Assembly: GCA_963844625.1 (NCBI GenBank)
Contig: CAWJPF010000018.1
Coordinates: 186,001 to 250,000 of the forward strand
DNA length: 64,000 nucleotides
Source: Palsa-504 sp963844625
Lineage (GTDB): Bacteria; Actinomycetota; Actinomycetes; Streptosporangiales; Streptosporangiaceae
Direction: 5' to 3'
Position 1 is the stretch's first letter; the number at the start of each line of letters is the position of its first letter. Positions 54,765-62,833 of this stretch are shown here, piece by piece. The translations under genes and the position numbers were made by a program. Below the pieces are notes generated by a model. It worked only from the letters and a program-made list of their open reading frames with translations, made no database searches and had not been told where the DNA came from.

Positions 54765-56246
54765 TCAGGCCACGTGAGCGGAATGACGTAGCCGGGCTGG
54801 GCTGATGTCGGGGGCTTCACGGATGCCGAACATGTCGCGCAAGGCGGTCAGCGCGGCGAGTTCGCCGCAGCGGCCGTGCACGCCTGGTACCGGCGGGGTC
54901 GCCGAGGAGCACAGGTAGAGGCCGCGCGCTGGCGTCCGGTAAGGATTCCAGCGGGCCACCGGGCGCAGCACGGTCTGCCGCAGGGTCTGCAGGCCGACGC
55001 CGATGTCGCCGCCCACGTAGTTCGGGTTGTGCGCTTCCTCGTCGGCCGCCGTGCGGACCGACCGCGCCAGCACCAGGTCGCGGAAGCCGGGGGCGAACCG
55101 TTCGATCTGCGCCTCGATCCGGTCGGTCATGTCCACGTCGGAGCCGGAGGGCACGTGACAGTAGGTCCAGAGCGTCTGCCGGCCGGCCGGGGCCCGGGAC
55201 GGATCGGCGACCCCGGGCTGGACGACGAGCACGTACGGGTCCTGCGGATGCTTGCCCGCCGCCACCTCGGCCTCGGCCACGGCGACCTGCTCGAACGGTC
55301 CGCCCAGGTGCAGGGTGCCGGCCCGGCGGCAGGCCTCGTTGGTCCAGGGCACGGGGCCGGAAAGCGCGAAGTCCACCTTGCACACCCCGGGACCGTAACG
55401 GAACCGGCGCAGCGCCGCGCGGTACCTGGCCGGGAGCCGGTCACCGGCCACGAGCGCGAGGGTCCGCGGTGAGACGTCGAGCAGGACGGCGGTAGCGGAG
55501 GGAAGTTCGGCGAGGGAGCGTACCCACCGGCCGGTCTCGATGCTGCCGCCGGCTGCGAGCAGCGCGTCGGCCATCACGTCGGTGATCCGGGCGCTGCCGC
55601 CCGTCACCACCGGCCAGCCCACCGCGTGTGCCAGACCGGTCAGCATGAGCCCGATGCCCGCGGTCGGGACGGCGGTGAGCGGCATCATCGCGTGGGCCGC
55701 GGCGCCGGCCATGATGGCGCGGGCCTCGTCGGTGTGCCAGCGCCTGGCCACGGCGGCGGCGGGCAGCACGGCGCGGCGGCCGTAGCTGGCCAGCGTCAGG
55801 GGATGCGCGGGCGGCGTGCGCAGCGGGGCGAGGATGGCCTGGCAGATCTCGTCCATGTGCGCGGTCATCGGGCCGAGCAGGCGCTGGTAGGCGCGGCCGT
55901 CGGCGCCCAGGCGCGCGGCCGTCTCGGTCACCGAGCGGGACACCACCGCCGCCCGGCCGCCATCGAGCGGATGAGCGAACTCCACCTCGGCCCAGGCCAG
56001 CGTGACCCCCCGCGCGGCCAGGTCGAAGCGCTGGAAGAACGGCGACGCCACGGCGAGCGGGTGCGCGGCCGAGCAGACGTCGTGCCAGAAGCCGGGCAGC
56101 GTGAGTTCTTCGGTCCGGCAGCCGCCGCCGATCGTCGGCGCGCCCTCGATGACCTGCACCTTCAGGCCCGCCGCGGCCAGCGTGACCGCGGCGGCCAGGC
56201 CGTTAGGACCACTACCGACGACCACGGCGTCCAGTTCTGCCCGCAT
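54765..56246 (-). CDS. Phytoene-dehydrogenase-like FAD-dependent oxidoreductase
   Basis: 493 residues. The FAD Rossmann motif VVGSGPNGLAAAVTLAAAGLK is near residues 9-29. The rest resembles carotenoid desaturase or monoamine-oxidase-type enzymes (TEELTLPGFWHDVCSAAHPLA, and the C-terminal LYLCSSATPPVPGVHGRCG). No carotenoid genes lie nearby, so the substrate is unknown. Last gene of a cluster that begins with phosphatase and anti-sigma genes. Confidence 0.87.
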   Translation of the reverse strand: MRAELDAVVVGSGPNGLAAAVTLAAAGLKVQVIEGAPTIGGGCRTEELTLPGFWHDVCSAAHPLAVASPFFQRFDLAARGVTLAWAEVEFAHPLDGGRAAVVSRSVTETAARLGADGRAYQRLLGPMTAHMDEICQAILAPLRTPPAHPLTLASYGRRAVLPAAAVARRWHTDEARAIMAGAAAHAMMPLTAVPTAGIGLMLTGLAHAVGWPVVTGGSARITDVMADALLAAGGSIETGRWVRSLAELPSATAVLLDVSPRTLALVAGDRLPARYRAALRRFRYGPGVCKVDFALSGPVPWTNEACRRAGTLHLGGPFEQVAVAEAEVAAGKHPQDPYVLVVQPGVADPSRAPAGRQTLWTYCHVPSGSDVDMTDRIEAQIERFAPGFRDLVLARSVRTAADEEAHNPNYVGGDIGVGLQTLRQTVLRPVARWNPYRTPARGLYLCSSATPPVPGVHGRCGELAALTALRDMFGIREAPDISPARLRHSAHVA

Positions 56247-56265
56247 TCGTGACTCCGTTAGATCA

Positions 56266-57084
56266 TCAGGCGTGGCTCTTGGCGCCGTGGCGGCGGAGAG
56301 CGGTGAGCGGGGCGGCCAGGGTCTGCAGCATGCTGCGCACCATGGAGTTGTGCCAGACGTTGCCCGTGTGACGCCACTGCCGCTTGGAGTCCACGCAGGT
56401 ACTGCGCGCCTCGACCTTCGGGTCCTGGATGCCGAGCCGCTGGCCGAGCGCGGTCAGCGTCGCGGCCCAGAACTTGTCTTCCTTGCGGTGCCCGCCGAGC
56501 ATCATGGCGATCTCATAAAGCGGGTCGTTCGCCCGCATCAGGACCTGCGCCTGGACGATGGTGTTCTCGGCGGCGCGCTCGGCCGAGAACGTGATCCAGC
56601 CCGCGAACATATGGCCCTGCGGCGTCATCAGCGTGAACGACTCGGAGTCGGCGTACAGGACGAAGACGCCGGTGGACAGTTTGACGCCGCCTCCGATGGA
56701 CAGGTCAAGCAGCGCCACGTCGCCGGGGTTGATGCCGGTCAGCGCGCCGGCGAAGCGATTGCCCTTCGGCCAGAACTCGGGGAAGTGCGCGCGCCACACG
56801 GCGATCGCCGCCTCCGGCTGGATCTGCGACCCCGCGTCCATCCGGTAGGTCTTCTGCCACATTTTGCCGAAACCCTGGACCGGCCCGGTGAGCCGGCGGC
56901 TGGCCACGTTGGTGCCGCGGACCCCGTCCCTGTGGTCGACCTCCAAGCGCTCGACCTTCTTGGCCCAGCTGGCCACGTCGTCGCGCGGCGGCGCGGCCTC
57001 GGCCTCGCGAGCGCTCAATCCGATCTGGTCGGCGGAGGCTACCTTCTCGGGACCTGCCGTCCCCTGCATGGCGTTCTCAGTCAT
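56266..57084 (-). CDS. Unknown protein of the phytoene-dehydrogenase-linked cluster
   Basis: 272 residues from the ATG at 57084, which follows GGGAAG and lies 11 bp after the STAS stop at 57095. The N-terminal 40 residues are polar. The remainder is mixed alpha/beta: VASRRLTGPVQGFGKMWQKTY, HFPEFWPKGNRFAG, SFTLMTPQGHMFAGWITFS and the C-terminal ARSTCVDSKRQWRHTGNVWH. No membrane segment or known motif. The 19-bp spacing to the oxidoreductase suggests a joint product. Confidence 0.65.
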   Translation of the reverse strand: MTENAMQGTAGPEKVASADQIGLSAREAEAAPPRDDVASWAKKVERLEVDHRDGVRGTNVASRRLTGPVQGFGKMWQKTYRMDAGSQIQPEAAIAVWRAHFPEFWPKGNRFAGALTGINPGDVALLDLSIGGGVKLSTGVFVLYADSESFTLMTPQGHMFAGWITFSAERAAENTIVQAQVLMRANDPLYEIAMMLGGHRKEDKFWAATLTALGQRLGIQDPKVEARSTCVDSKRQWRHTGNVWHNSMVRSMLQTLAAPLTALRRHGAKSHA

Positions 57085-57094
57085 GATGACTTCC

Positions 57095-57451
57095 CTACCT
57101 AACGACGCCATCGAGCGCCGATTCCTCGTTGTCATAGATGGTGATGGCCTCGTCCAGCCGGGTCAGCTCGAAGATCTCGCGATAGTGGTCGCTCAGCCCG
57201 TAGGCGGCGAGCTGCTGGCGCTGCCGGTTGGCGCGGACCAGCAAGGTGACCAGCATGCCGATGCCGCCGCTGTTCATGTACTCCAGGCCGCCGAAGTTCA
57301 GTACCAGCCGGCTCGTCGCGCTGCCGCCCGCCGCCTCATACGCCGACATCAGCACCGGCTCGCAGGCCGCGGTGACCTCGCCTCTGATGTCTACGACGGC
57401 GGTGGTCTCGCCGACCCGCCGGACGTCCATAGTGATCGTGGGTACGTTCAT
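57095..57451 (-). CDS. STAS-domain anti-anti-sigma factor
   Basis: 118 residues, a single STAS domain. The phosphorylatable Ser is expected in YMNSGGIGMLV. This is the SpoIIAA/RsbV-type fold. It would sequester the RsbW-like kinase when dephosphorylated by the neighbouring phosphatase. Paralogue of 57491-57880. Confidence 0.9.
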   Translation of the reverse strand: MNVPTITMDVRRVGETTAVVDIRGEVTAACEPVLMSAYEAAGGSATSRLVLNFGGLEYMNSGGIGMLVTLLVRANRQRQQLAAYGLSDHYREIFELTRLDEAITIYDNEESALDGVVR

Positions 57452-57490
57452 TCGGGTTTCCTCCCCATTCGGTCATGAAGTTGTGCGCCG

Positions 57491-57880
57491 CTAGGCGGCA
57501 GGTCCGGTGAGCTGGCTGACGGCGTGGTCGAGATCAGGGAAGAGCTCGATGAAGTCCGAGAGCCTGGTGATGTCGAAGATCTCGCGGTAGTGGGCGGACA
57601 GCCCGCTGGCGACAACCTTCCGGCGTTCGGCCCGCGCGCGGGCTAGCACGCTAACAATCAGCGCGATGCCGGTGGAGTTGATGTAATCCACCGCGGCGAA
57701 GTCGAGCACGACCGTGCCGGGGTCAGCGCCCGCGGTGGCCAGGGGGTGGCCGCTGGGCTGGACCGCGCGTTCGTAGGCGTCGGTCAGGACCGCGGCGGCC
57801 GACCCGTCGACCTCGCCGCGAAGCTCGATGACAGCGGCTCCGGGGACAGCCCGGGTCGTGGCCTCACACATGCTCGTCAT
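57491..57880 (-). CDS. STAS-domain anti-anti-sigma factor (paralogue)
   Basis: 129 residues from the ATG at 57880, six bases after GGAGGTG. The phosphorylatable Ser is in YINSTGIALIV. The start region overlaps the end of the RsbW-like gene (stop at 57864), so the two are co-translated. Same role as its neighbour, with perhaps a distinct partner. Confidence 0.9.
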   Translation of the reverse strand: MTSMCEATTRAVPGAAVIELRGEVDGSAAAVLTDAYERAVQPSGHPLATAGADPGTVVLDFAAVDYINSTGIALIVSVLARARAERRKVVASGLSAHYREIFDITRLSDFIELFPDLDHAVSQLTGPAA

Positions 57881-58367
57881 GTGCAGCACCTCCAGTTCGC
57901 ATGGTCAGCCAGATGGTGTGCCGCTGGCCGTCGGTTGTTATGTCCATCGCATCGACCATGTTGCGGATGAGGAACAGTCCCCAGCCGCGAGGGCTCTGCT
58001 CGCCGTCAAGCTTCTTGACGAGATCGGGTTCCTCGTGGTCGCCTTGGCCCGCGTTGACCTGGCGGGCGTTGGCCTGGCCGGCGTTGGCCTGACCGCCCCG
58101 GTCGCTGATCGCGACGACGATCTCGTCGCCGTTCTGGGTTACCTCGACCTCGACCGGGATCTCCGGCCGGTTGCCGTTGCCGTGCTCGATCGCGTTCATG
58201 GTGGCCTCGGCCACCGCCGTCTTGAGCCGCTCGAGCCGGGCGGCTTCCAGGCCGACATCCGCCACGCTGTCGGCGACCCGTGCCAGCGCGAGGCGCTCGT
58301 TGCCTGGCTCGCTGGCCAGGGTGAACGCGTCGAGCCTGCGCGGCGTAGGCCGGACTGCATGAGTCAT
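57864..58367 (-). CDS. RsbW-like anti-sigma/serine-kinase HATPase
   Basis: 167 residues of the GHKL/HATPase_c type used in partner switching. The N box is AVAEATMNAIEHGN, then the Asp-Gly turn ISDRGG, and the G box is GWGLFLIRNMVD. An unusual insert of Gln/Ala/Asn repeats (QANAGQANARQVNAGQ) separates the ATP-lid parts. Predicted to bind a sigma factor and phosphorylate the two STAS proteins. Its start overlaps the phosphatase stop by 4 bp. Confidence 0.88.
   Translation of the reverse strand: MTHAVRPTPRRLDAFTLASEPGNERLALARVADSVADVGLEAARLERLKTAVAEATMNAIEHGNGNRPEIPVEVEVTQNGDEIVVAISDRGGQANAGQANARQVNAGQGDHEEPDLVKKLDGEQSPRGWGLFLIRNMVDAMDITTDGQRHTIWLTMRTGGAAHDEHV
58040..58097. repeat. 15-bp tandem units within the HATPase lid
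   Basis: GGCCTGGCCGGCGTT-type units recur three to four times in frame, encoding the Gln/Ala/Asn insert. Confidence 0.65.
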
Positions 58368-59500
58368 CGCTCGCCCCCATGCTGGTGTTGCCGGTGGTGC
58401 TGGTCTTCTTGGGCCCCCTGGGCCCCCTGGGCCCCCTGGTGCCAGGCTGACGGTGAGCGCTGGAGTGACACCAGCGTGATGTCGTCCTCCTGCTCGTGAT
58501 TAGGACCGGTGAAGTTGCCTAGCTCGGTCAGGCACAGATCGATCAGCGCCTCGCCCGACGGGCCCTTACCCACCAGGGCCGAGACCCGCGGGAAACCGAA
58601 CATTTCCCGGTCCGGCGCGTGCGCCTCGGCGAGGCCGTCACTGTGCAGCAGGGCGCAGTCGCCCGGCTCGAACTGGAAGCGCATCTCCTCATACGCCATC
58701 CCGGGCATCAGCCCCAGGGGCATGCCCCGAGCGCGCAGCTCGGCCACGCCAGCCTGGGTCCGCACGTACGGGACATCGTGGCCGGCGTTGGCGAACTCCA
58801 CCTCGCCGCTGACCGGATCCAGGACCAGGGCCAGGCAGGTGACGAACATATGGGCCGGTATATCGACACACAGCATCTCGTTGACGTGACCCAGGACGGC
58901 ACCCGGCGAGATGAGCCGGGGCGCGGCATCCCGCAGCAGCGCGTGCGTGCTCGCCATGACCAGCGCGGCCGGGATGCCCTTGTCGGTCACGTCACCGACC
59001 ACGAACATGACCCGGCCGTCCGGCAGCGGGATGAAGTCATAGAAGTCACCGCCGACCGTCCGGGCCGGCCGGTAGAACGCGGCCACGTGCCAGCTCGGCA
59101 GGTCAGGCAGCTGTTTGGGCAGGAACTGCTGCTGGATGATCTGCGCGATCTTCAGCTCCTGCTCGATCCGCTCGCGCTGCCTGGCCTCCGCCTGCTGCTG
59201 CCTGACCAACTGGCCGACACGCATCGCGGGGGCCGCGTAGCCGGCCAGCGAGTTGAGCAGGCGCACGTCATCGGTGGAGTAGCCGCGTTCTGACCTTCTC
59301 GGGCCCAGGCTGAGCAGCCCGACGAGGCTGCCAGAGGAGATCAGCGGGACGACCAGGACCACGCCGGACTCCTGCAGGGCCGTCAGCGCCGGGGACTGGA
59401 GCTGCAAGCCGGTGATATTGACGGCGCTGGCCGCGCTGAGCAGATAGCCGACCAGCGGGTCATTGGAGGCCAGGTCCAGGTCAGGCCCGGCCGCTACCAC
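58364..59500 (-). CDS. SpoIIE-type PP2C phosphatase with GAF domain
   Basis: 378 residues as read from the GTG at 59500. Residues 1-95 form a GAF-like domain (VVLVVPLISSGSLVGLLSLGP), residues about 100-130 a coiled-coil linker, and 135-350 the PPM/SpoIIE phosphatase with RTVGGDFYDF, VVGDVTDKGIPAAL and HSDGLAEA. It would dephosphorylate the STAS proteins on signal. The C-terminus has GAQGAQGAQ from a 9-bp repeat and a His/Gln-rich end. The frame upstream of 59500 stays family-like, so the real protein is probably longer. Confidence 0.85.
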   Translation of the reverse strand: MVAAGPDLDLASNDPLVGYLLSAASAVNITGLQLQSPALTALQESGVVLVVPLISSGSLVGLLSLGPRRSERGYSTDDVRLLNSLAGYAAPAMRVGQLVRQQQAEARQRERIEQELKIAQIIQQQFLPKQLPDLPSWHVAAFYRPARTVGGDFYDFIPLPDGRVMFVVGDVTDKGIPAALVMASTHALLRDAAPRLISPGAVLGHVNEMLCVDIPAHMFVTCLALVLDPVSGEVEFANAGHDVPYVRTQAGVAELRARGMPLGLMPGMAYEEMRFQFEPGDCALLHSDGLAEAHAPDREMFGFPRVSALVGKGPSGEALIDLCLTELGNFTGPNHEQEDDITLVSLQRSPSAWHQGAQGAQGAQEDQHHRQHQHGGER

Positions 59501-59817
59501 GCTCGGCGCCGCCGGGCTAGCGTCGGCCGCGGCGGGCGGCGTGCGGCGGAGCCAGCCGCGCCTGCGGCCCAGGCGGACCGTGGCCGGCTCCTGGCTCGCA
59601 GCCCCGGCCTGCGCGTCGCCGTCGGCCGACGCCAGCAGCTGGCCGTCAACCGGGTCGGCGAGGCCGGCCCGTCCGCCAGGCCGGCAGGCCCGTCGGCGAG
59701 GCCGGCGGGCAGGCCGGCCAGGCCGGGCTCGGTTACCCCGGACGCCCCCCCGGGCGCTACCGCAGTCTCAGGAGCCGCCGAAGCGGTCCCGCTGGTACTC
59801 CCCACACCTTGCGCCAT
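59501..59817 (-). pseudogene. 5' part of the phosphatase gene, separated by a frameshift in 21-bp repeats
   Basis: Reading from the ATG at 59817 (MAQGVGSTSGTASAAPE) gives a Gly/Ala-rich N-terminus. The repeat units at 59644-59702 measure 21, 17 and 21 bp; the 17-bp unit shifts the frame. Beyond it, in the phosphatase frame, QLLASADGDAQAGAAS continues without a stop into the GAF domain. Restoring 4 bp would give a single protein of about 485 residues. Phase variation or sequencing error are both possible. Confidence 0.6.
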
Positions 59818-59944
59818 GTCACTCTCCGGGATTGCGGCCTGTTTTGCGACGCACCATCAGCCTAGAAAGAAGGCGATACGAGATCGTTACGGCAGTCAAG
59901 ACTTCCCGGATGTTTTTTTACGCCCGTGCGTTACGGTGGCCAGG

Positions 59945-62830
59945 ATGGCAACGACTGAGCTGAGCCTGGCGCTACTCGGGCCACCGGTAGTCAGGCGCGA
60001 CGGCACGCCGGTGACCTTCGATACGAGGAAGGCCACGGCGCTGCTCGCGCTGCTCGCGGTCACCGGCCGCGAGCACAGCCGCGAGCAGCTGGCCGATCTG
60101 CTCTGGCCGGACGCCGACAGCGCCCGGGGACGCGCTTCGCTGCGGCGCACGCTGTCGGTGACCGCGGCCGTCATGGGCGACGGGCTGATCATCAGCCGGT
60201 CGGCCGTCACGCTCGCACCGGGGCTGGTCCAGGTCGACGTCCGCGACTTCGAGACCCTGATCGCCAAGCCGGACCCCGCGTCCCTCGAGCGGGCCACGCA
60301 GCTGTACCGCGATGACTTCCTGGCCGGCTTTACCCTGCGCGACTGCCCGGACTTCGAGGAGTGGCAGGTATCGGTGAGCGAGGAGCTCAGGCAGTCGCTC
60401 GCCCGCGGGCTGCAGCGGCTGGTGGCGGCCTGCATCGCCGATGGCCAGCTCGAGCGGGCGGCGGCGCACGCGCGGCGCTGGCTGCAGCTCGACCCACTGC
60501 ACGAGCCCGCCCACCAGGCCATCATCAGGCTGCACGGATGGACCGGCGAGCGGTCGGCGGCCATGCGACAGTACCGGACCCTGGTACGGGTGCTCGACCG
60601 GGATCTGGCCGTGCGGCCGCTGCCAGAAACGACACAGCTCTACGACGACGTGCGCGCGGGACGGCTCGAGCCGCCGCCATCCCCCACCGCGAATGAACCC
60701 GACGTGAGCGGCCCCCCGGCCCCGGTGACCTGGCCCCTGGTCGGCCGGGACGCCGAACTGGCGGCGCTGCGCGCGGTCTGGCAGGCGGCGGGCGCCGGAG
60801 GCGGGCGGGTCGTGGCGATCACCGGCCAGGGCGGCAGCGGTAAGACCCGGCTCATCGCCGAACTGCGCGACGAGGCGGCGCGCTCCGGCACGGTCGTGCT
60901 GGCGGCCCGCTGCCACGACGGCGAGACCGCGCTCCCGTTCGTGCTCGCCGCCGACCTGCTGCGGACCGCGCTCGCGATCCGCCCCGACCTGCCCGAGGTA
61001 CTGCCTGCGCAGACGGCGGCGATGGCGGGGCGCCTGGTCCCGGCGCTGGCCGCGGCGCACCCTGAGGAGACCGCCCCCGCGCTAGACAGCCCGGTCGCGG
61101 TCACCCGTCTATACGCCGCGATCGCTGACACGCTGCTCGCCGCGGCGGCCGGTCACGCGGGTGCCGGCCACATCGGGGCGGGACATCCGGCCAGCCTGGT
61201 CGTGGTGGAGGACGTACAGTGGGCCGATAACTCCTCCCTCGGCCTGCTCGCCTACCTGGTGCGGCGGCTCGCCGACTGGCCGCTGCTGCTCGTGCTGAGC
61301 TGGCAGTCGGAGCAGGCCAGCCGGCTGCGGGTACTGCGGACCGCGCTGGGCGAGGCCGAGGCCCAATCGCTCGGTGAGACGGTGGAGCCGGGCCTGCTCG
61401 GCCCGGCGGCGATCGGCGCCCTGCTCGAGTTGGACGGGATGCCGCGGATCGACGTGGACCGGCTGCTGGCCGAGACACGCGGGCTGCCGATGCTGGTCCG
61501 TGAGTACGTGGAGGCGCTGCGATCCGCCGGGCCGGCTGACGCCGACGGCCCGGCCGACTGGTGGCCGCCAGCCAGCGTCAGGGACCTGCTGCGCAGCCGC
61601 CTGCAGGCGGTTACGGAGCCGACGAGGCAGATGCTGGCCGCCGCCGCCGTCCTGGGCAGCGACAACGACGCCGACCTGCTGCGGGCGGTCAGCGGGCGGG
61701 GCGAGGACGAGATCGTCGAGGCGATCGACGAGGCGCTGGCGAGGTCCCTGCTGACCGAGATCCCGCCGCCGACCGCCAATGAGGCCCCGTCTTACGGCTT
61801 CCCGTACGAGGCGCTGCGCCGGACCGCCTATGAGTCGGCCACCCTGGCCCGGCGCAGGCTGCTGCACGGCCGCGCGGCCGATATCCTCACCCGCCGCTAC
61901 GAGCGCGAACCGGCCACCACCCGCGCCGCGACCGTCGCTGGCCACCTGCAGCTGGCGGGCCGGGAAGCCGAAGCGGCGCGGTGGTGGTGGCGGGCGGCCG
62001 AGGCGGCCCGCGAGCTGTACGCGCACGCCGAGGCGCATGCGCGCATGGTCCGGGCGCTGGCGCTCGGCTACCCGCAGCTACCCGGACGGATCGCCCTGGG
62101 TGAGGTGCTGGTCGTGCTCGGGCGGTACCGCGAGGCACTGGCCGAGTTCGAGACGGCCGCTGCCATCGCCAGCGGCGAGGAGTGCGACCGCGCCACCCAG
62201 GCCTGGATCGAGCACAAGCTCGCCGACGTGCACCACCGGCTGGGTGACTGGGACCTGGCCGAAGCCCATCTCGCGGTGGTGACCGAACTGGTGGAGGACG
62301 CCGGGCCGGGACGGCTGGCGCGGGTGCAGGCCGACCACGCCGTCGTCGCGTACCGGCGCGGTGACGCTGGCCAGGCGGCTGAGCTTGGCCAGGCCGCCCT
62401 GCGGTCGGCCCGGGCCGCCGGCGACCCCGAGGCGACCGCGCAGGCCCTGAACGTGCTCGGCATGCTCGCGGCGCGGGCCGGGGACACCGGCGCGGCAGAG
62501 GCTTTCCTGCGGGAGAGCCTGGCCGAGGCCAGGGGCGGCGCCGAACCAGGGGCGGCCGTGGCGGCGCTGAACAATCTGGCCCGGCTGCTGGCCGAGGTCA
62601 GCCGTGGCCGCGAGGCGCTGGCGGCCGCGGCCGAGGCGCTTGAGCTCGGCAGCGAGCTGGGTGACCAGCACCGCGTGGCGGCCCTGCACACAAACCTGGC
62701 CGACCTATTGCACGCCGACGGCCAGCATGACGCCGCTATGACTCACCTGAAGGAGGCGGCCAGGCGGTTCGCCTCGGTCGACGTCGGTGACGTGCCACGG
62801 CCCGAGATCTGGACCCTGGTCGAGTGGTAG
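59945..62830 (+). CDS. AfsR/SARP-type regulator with BTAD, ATPase and TPR domains
   Basis: 961 residues from the ATG at 59945. The N-terminal winged helix (LLALLAVTGREHSREQLADL) and BTAD (FLAGFTLRDCPDFEEWQ) form the SARP part, residues 1-250. The ATPase (LuxR/AfsR-type AAA) has Walker A GQGGSGKTR (K300) and Walker B LVVVEDVQWAD. The last 300 residues are TPR-like (LGMLAARAGDTGAAEAFLRE). This large-AfsR layout suggests a signal-integrating transcription factor. Divergent from the partner-switching operon. Confidence 0.9.
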   Translation: MATTELSLALLGPPVVRRDGTPVTFDTRKATALLALLAVTGREHSREQLADLLWPDADSARGRASLRRTLSVTAAVMGDGLIISRSAVTLAPGLVQVDVRDFETLIAKPDPASLERATQLYRDDFLAGFTLRDCPDFEEWQVSVSEELRQSLARGLQRLVAACIADGQLERAAAHARRWLQLDPLHEPAHQAIIRLHGWTGERSAAMRQYRTLVRVLDRDLAVRPLPETTQLYDDVRAGRLEPPPSPTANEPDVSGPPAPVTWPLVGRDAELAALRAVWQAAGAGGGRVVAITGQGGSGKTRLIAELRDEAARSGTVVLAARCHDGETALPFVLAADLLRTALAIRPDLPEVLPAQTAAMAGRLVPALAAAHPEETAPALDSPVAVTRLYAAIADTLLAAAAGHAGAGHIGAGHPASLVVVEDVQWADNSSLGLLAYLVRRLADWPLLLVLSWQSEQASRLRVLRTALGEAEAQSLGETVEPGLLGPAAIGALLELDGMPRIDVDRLLAETRGLPMLVREYVEALRSAGPADADGPADWWPPASVRDLLRSRLQAVTEPTRQMLAAAAVLGSDNDADLLRAVSGRGEDEIVEAIDEALARSLLTEIPPPTANEAPSYGFPYEALRRTAYESATLARRRLLHGRAADILTRRYEREPATTRAATVAGHLQLAGREAEAARWWWRAAEAARELYAHAEAHARMVRALALGYPQLPGRIALGEVLVVLGRYREALAEFETAAAIASGEECDRATQAWIEHKLADVHHRLGDWDLAEAHLAVVTELVEDAGPGRLARVQADHAVVAYRRGDAGQAAELGQAALRSARAAGDPEATAQALNVLGMLAARAGDTGAAEAFLRESLAEARGGAEPGAAVAALNNLARLLAEVSRGREALAAAAEALELGSELGDQHRVAALHTNLADLLHADGQHDAAMTHLKEAARRFASVDVGDVPRPEIWTLVEW

Positions 62831-62833
62831 GGG

